Of a stretch of 12,291 nucleotides of DNA, positions 9,513 through 12,291 are shown piece by piece. This stretch comes from an uncultured Oscillospiraceae bacterium (GTDB lineage Bacteria > Bacillota > Clostridia > Oscillospirales > Oscillospiraceae), in NCBI GenBank assembly GCA_934659475.1, contig CAKUHX010000036.1, forward strand, positions 1-12,291. Direction: 5' to 3'. Numbering within the stretch: position 1 is the first letter of the stretch; every line of letters starts with the position of its first letter. Made by a program: the position numbers and the translations under genes. Below the pieces are notes generated by a model, which worked only from the letters and a program-made list of their open reading frames with translations, searched no databases and had not been told where the DNA came from.

Positions 9513-9621
9513 TAAATATTTTGTTATACTTGTGACAATGTTTGGATGAGAATAAAGGGAGCCGTCCATGCTGAAGAGAGATGGGATGCCCGCATCCAAA
9601 AAAGGAAAGGCGGTGAAAATT
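9513..9621 (+). promoter_or_regulatory. Possible structured 5' leader of the V-ATPase operon
   Basis: If translation starts at 9622, the transcript has a leader of about 109 bases. It can form GGATG/CGTCC (9544-9548 with 9563-9567, one G-U pair) and GGATG-CCCG-CATCC (9584-9597). The CATCC arm could alternatively pair with the first GGATG, giving exclusive folds. An A/G-rich run then leads to the ribosome site AGGCGGTGA. Na+-sensing riboswitches of the DUF1646-motif type are known upstream of such ATPase operons in Clostridia; whether this is one was not tested. Confidence 0.35.
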
Positions 9622-9935
9622 ATGGCAATGGAAGCCATTGAACGTATCACACAGCTGGAGCAGGAAACTGCCCGGATGAAGGAAAAAGCCGCGGCGGACA
9701 GCCGCCAGCGGATACAGACCGCCCAGCGGGAGGCGCGGCGGACGCTGGAGCAGGCGCGGCAGCAGGCCGAGGTCCAGGCCCGGGAGATGATGGCCCGGGC
9801 GGAGGAGCAGGCCGCCGAGCTGACCCGGCAGCAGCTGCGGCAGGCAGAACAGACCTGCGGCGAGATGAAGCAGCAGGCACAGTCCCGCCTGAAGCAGGCG
9901 GCGGCGATGATCGTGGAAAAGGTTGTGAATGACTG

Positions 9936-9936
<1 letters not shown>
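9622..9936 (+). CDS. ntpF: V-type ATPase peripheral-stalk subunit (G/H-like, NtpF-type)
   Basis: This 104-residue protein is almost entirely a charged heptad-like helix (Gln/Glu/Arg/Ala-rich, about 8-90) ending in MIVEKVVND. It fits the small coiled-coil subunit that pairs with subunit E to form the peripheral stalk holding V1 against the membrane motor. Position as first gene before subunits I and K is the usual order (F-I-K). The start at 9622 is chosen because AGGCGGTGA matches the extended Shine-Dalgarno AGGAGGTGA at eight of nine bases with good spacing, the length fits the family's roughly 100-110 residues, and codons before it lose the strong GC-ending bias. An in-frame ATG at 9568 with GGGAG six bases upstream would add 18 residues (MLKRDGMPASKKGKAVKI) and cannot be excluded. 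The stop overlaps the next start by one base (TGATG). Sequence identity of this subunit is always low, so the call rests on form and place. Confidence 0.8.

Positions 9937-12291
<2,355 letters not shown>

Larger units (their letters stand above)
9329..9621. other. Intergenic region upstream of the V-ATPase operon
   Basis: There is no convincing gene in these 293 bases (350 counting back to the previous stop codon). The part from 9329 to 9468 is A-rich with nothing recognisable beyond a 29-codon basic reading frame lacking a ribosome site. From 9469 on come an 18-bp dyad, a strong promoter and a possible structured leader, described separately. Confidence 0.7.

Overview
The window reads as chromosome of an anaerobic, high-GC member of the Clostridia, most likely a gut Oscillospiraceae-type bacterium (Flavonifractor/Oscillibacter-like; this placement is inference). 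The reasons are a single-chain pyruvate:ferredoxin oxidoreductase, a bacterial V/A-type ATPase operon, strongly GC-ending codons in most genes, Gram-positive style Shine-Dalgarno sites and sigma-A type promoters.

Layout. (1) 56-2557: a divergent pair, an MmsA/IolA-family CoA-acylating semialdehyde dehydrogenase (minus) and an IclR-family regulator (plus), separated by a very AT-rich 183-base region with back-to-back promoters and candidate operators. This pair is less GC-rich than the rest of the window. (2) 2582-2622: a perfect 19-bp hairpin serving as a shared convergent terminator. (3) 2635-6270: nifJ/PFOR (minus), complete, with two ferredoxin-type 4Fe-4S motifs and the cysteines of the catalytic-domain cluster. 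(4) 6271-6597: a divergent intergenic region with a comM promoter, a dyad and a foldable leader. (5) 6598-8115: a YifB/ComM-family AAA+ protein. (6) 8231-9271: a membrane-anchored protein resembling the DUF4015 putative glycoside-hydrolase family, with its own promoter and a clear terminator. (7) 9478 to the end: the start of a V-type ATPase operon (subunit G/H-like stalk, subunit I, proteolipid K). Its promoter has a perfect 18-bp dyad across the -35 element and is followed by a structured leader of about 109 bases. The K gene runs off the window.

How they fit together. PFOR supplies acetyl-CoA and reduced ferredoxin; the V-type ATPase couples ATP to ion transport, and the K subunit shows the side chains known to bind Na+ in the Enterococcus hirae enzyme. 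The MmsA-like/IclR pair looks like a small inducible catabolic unit whose substrate is uncertain, because one substrate-recognising arginine of the family is replaced by lysine.

No CRISPR array, tRNA, rRNA, insertion sequence, phage gene or obvious new multi-gene system was seen. The most interesting signals are regulatory: the V-ATPase promoter and leader, and the mmsA-iclR operator region.
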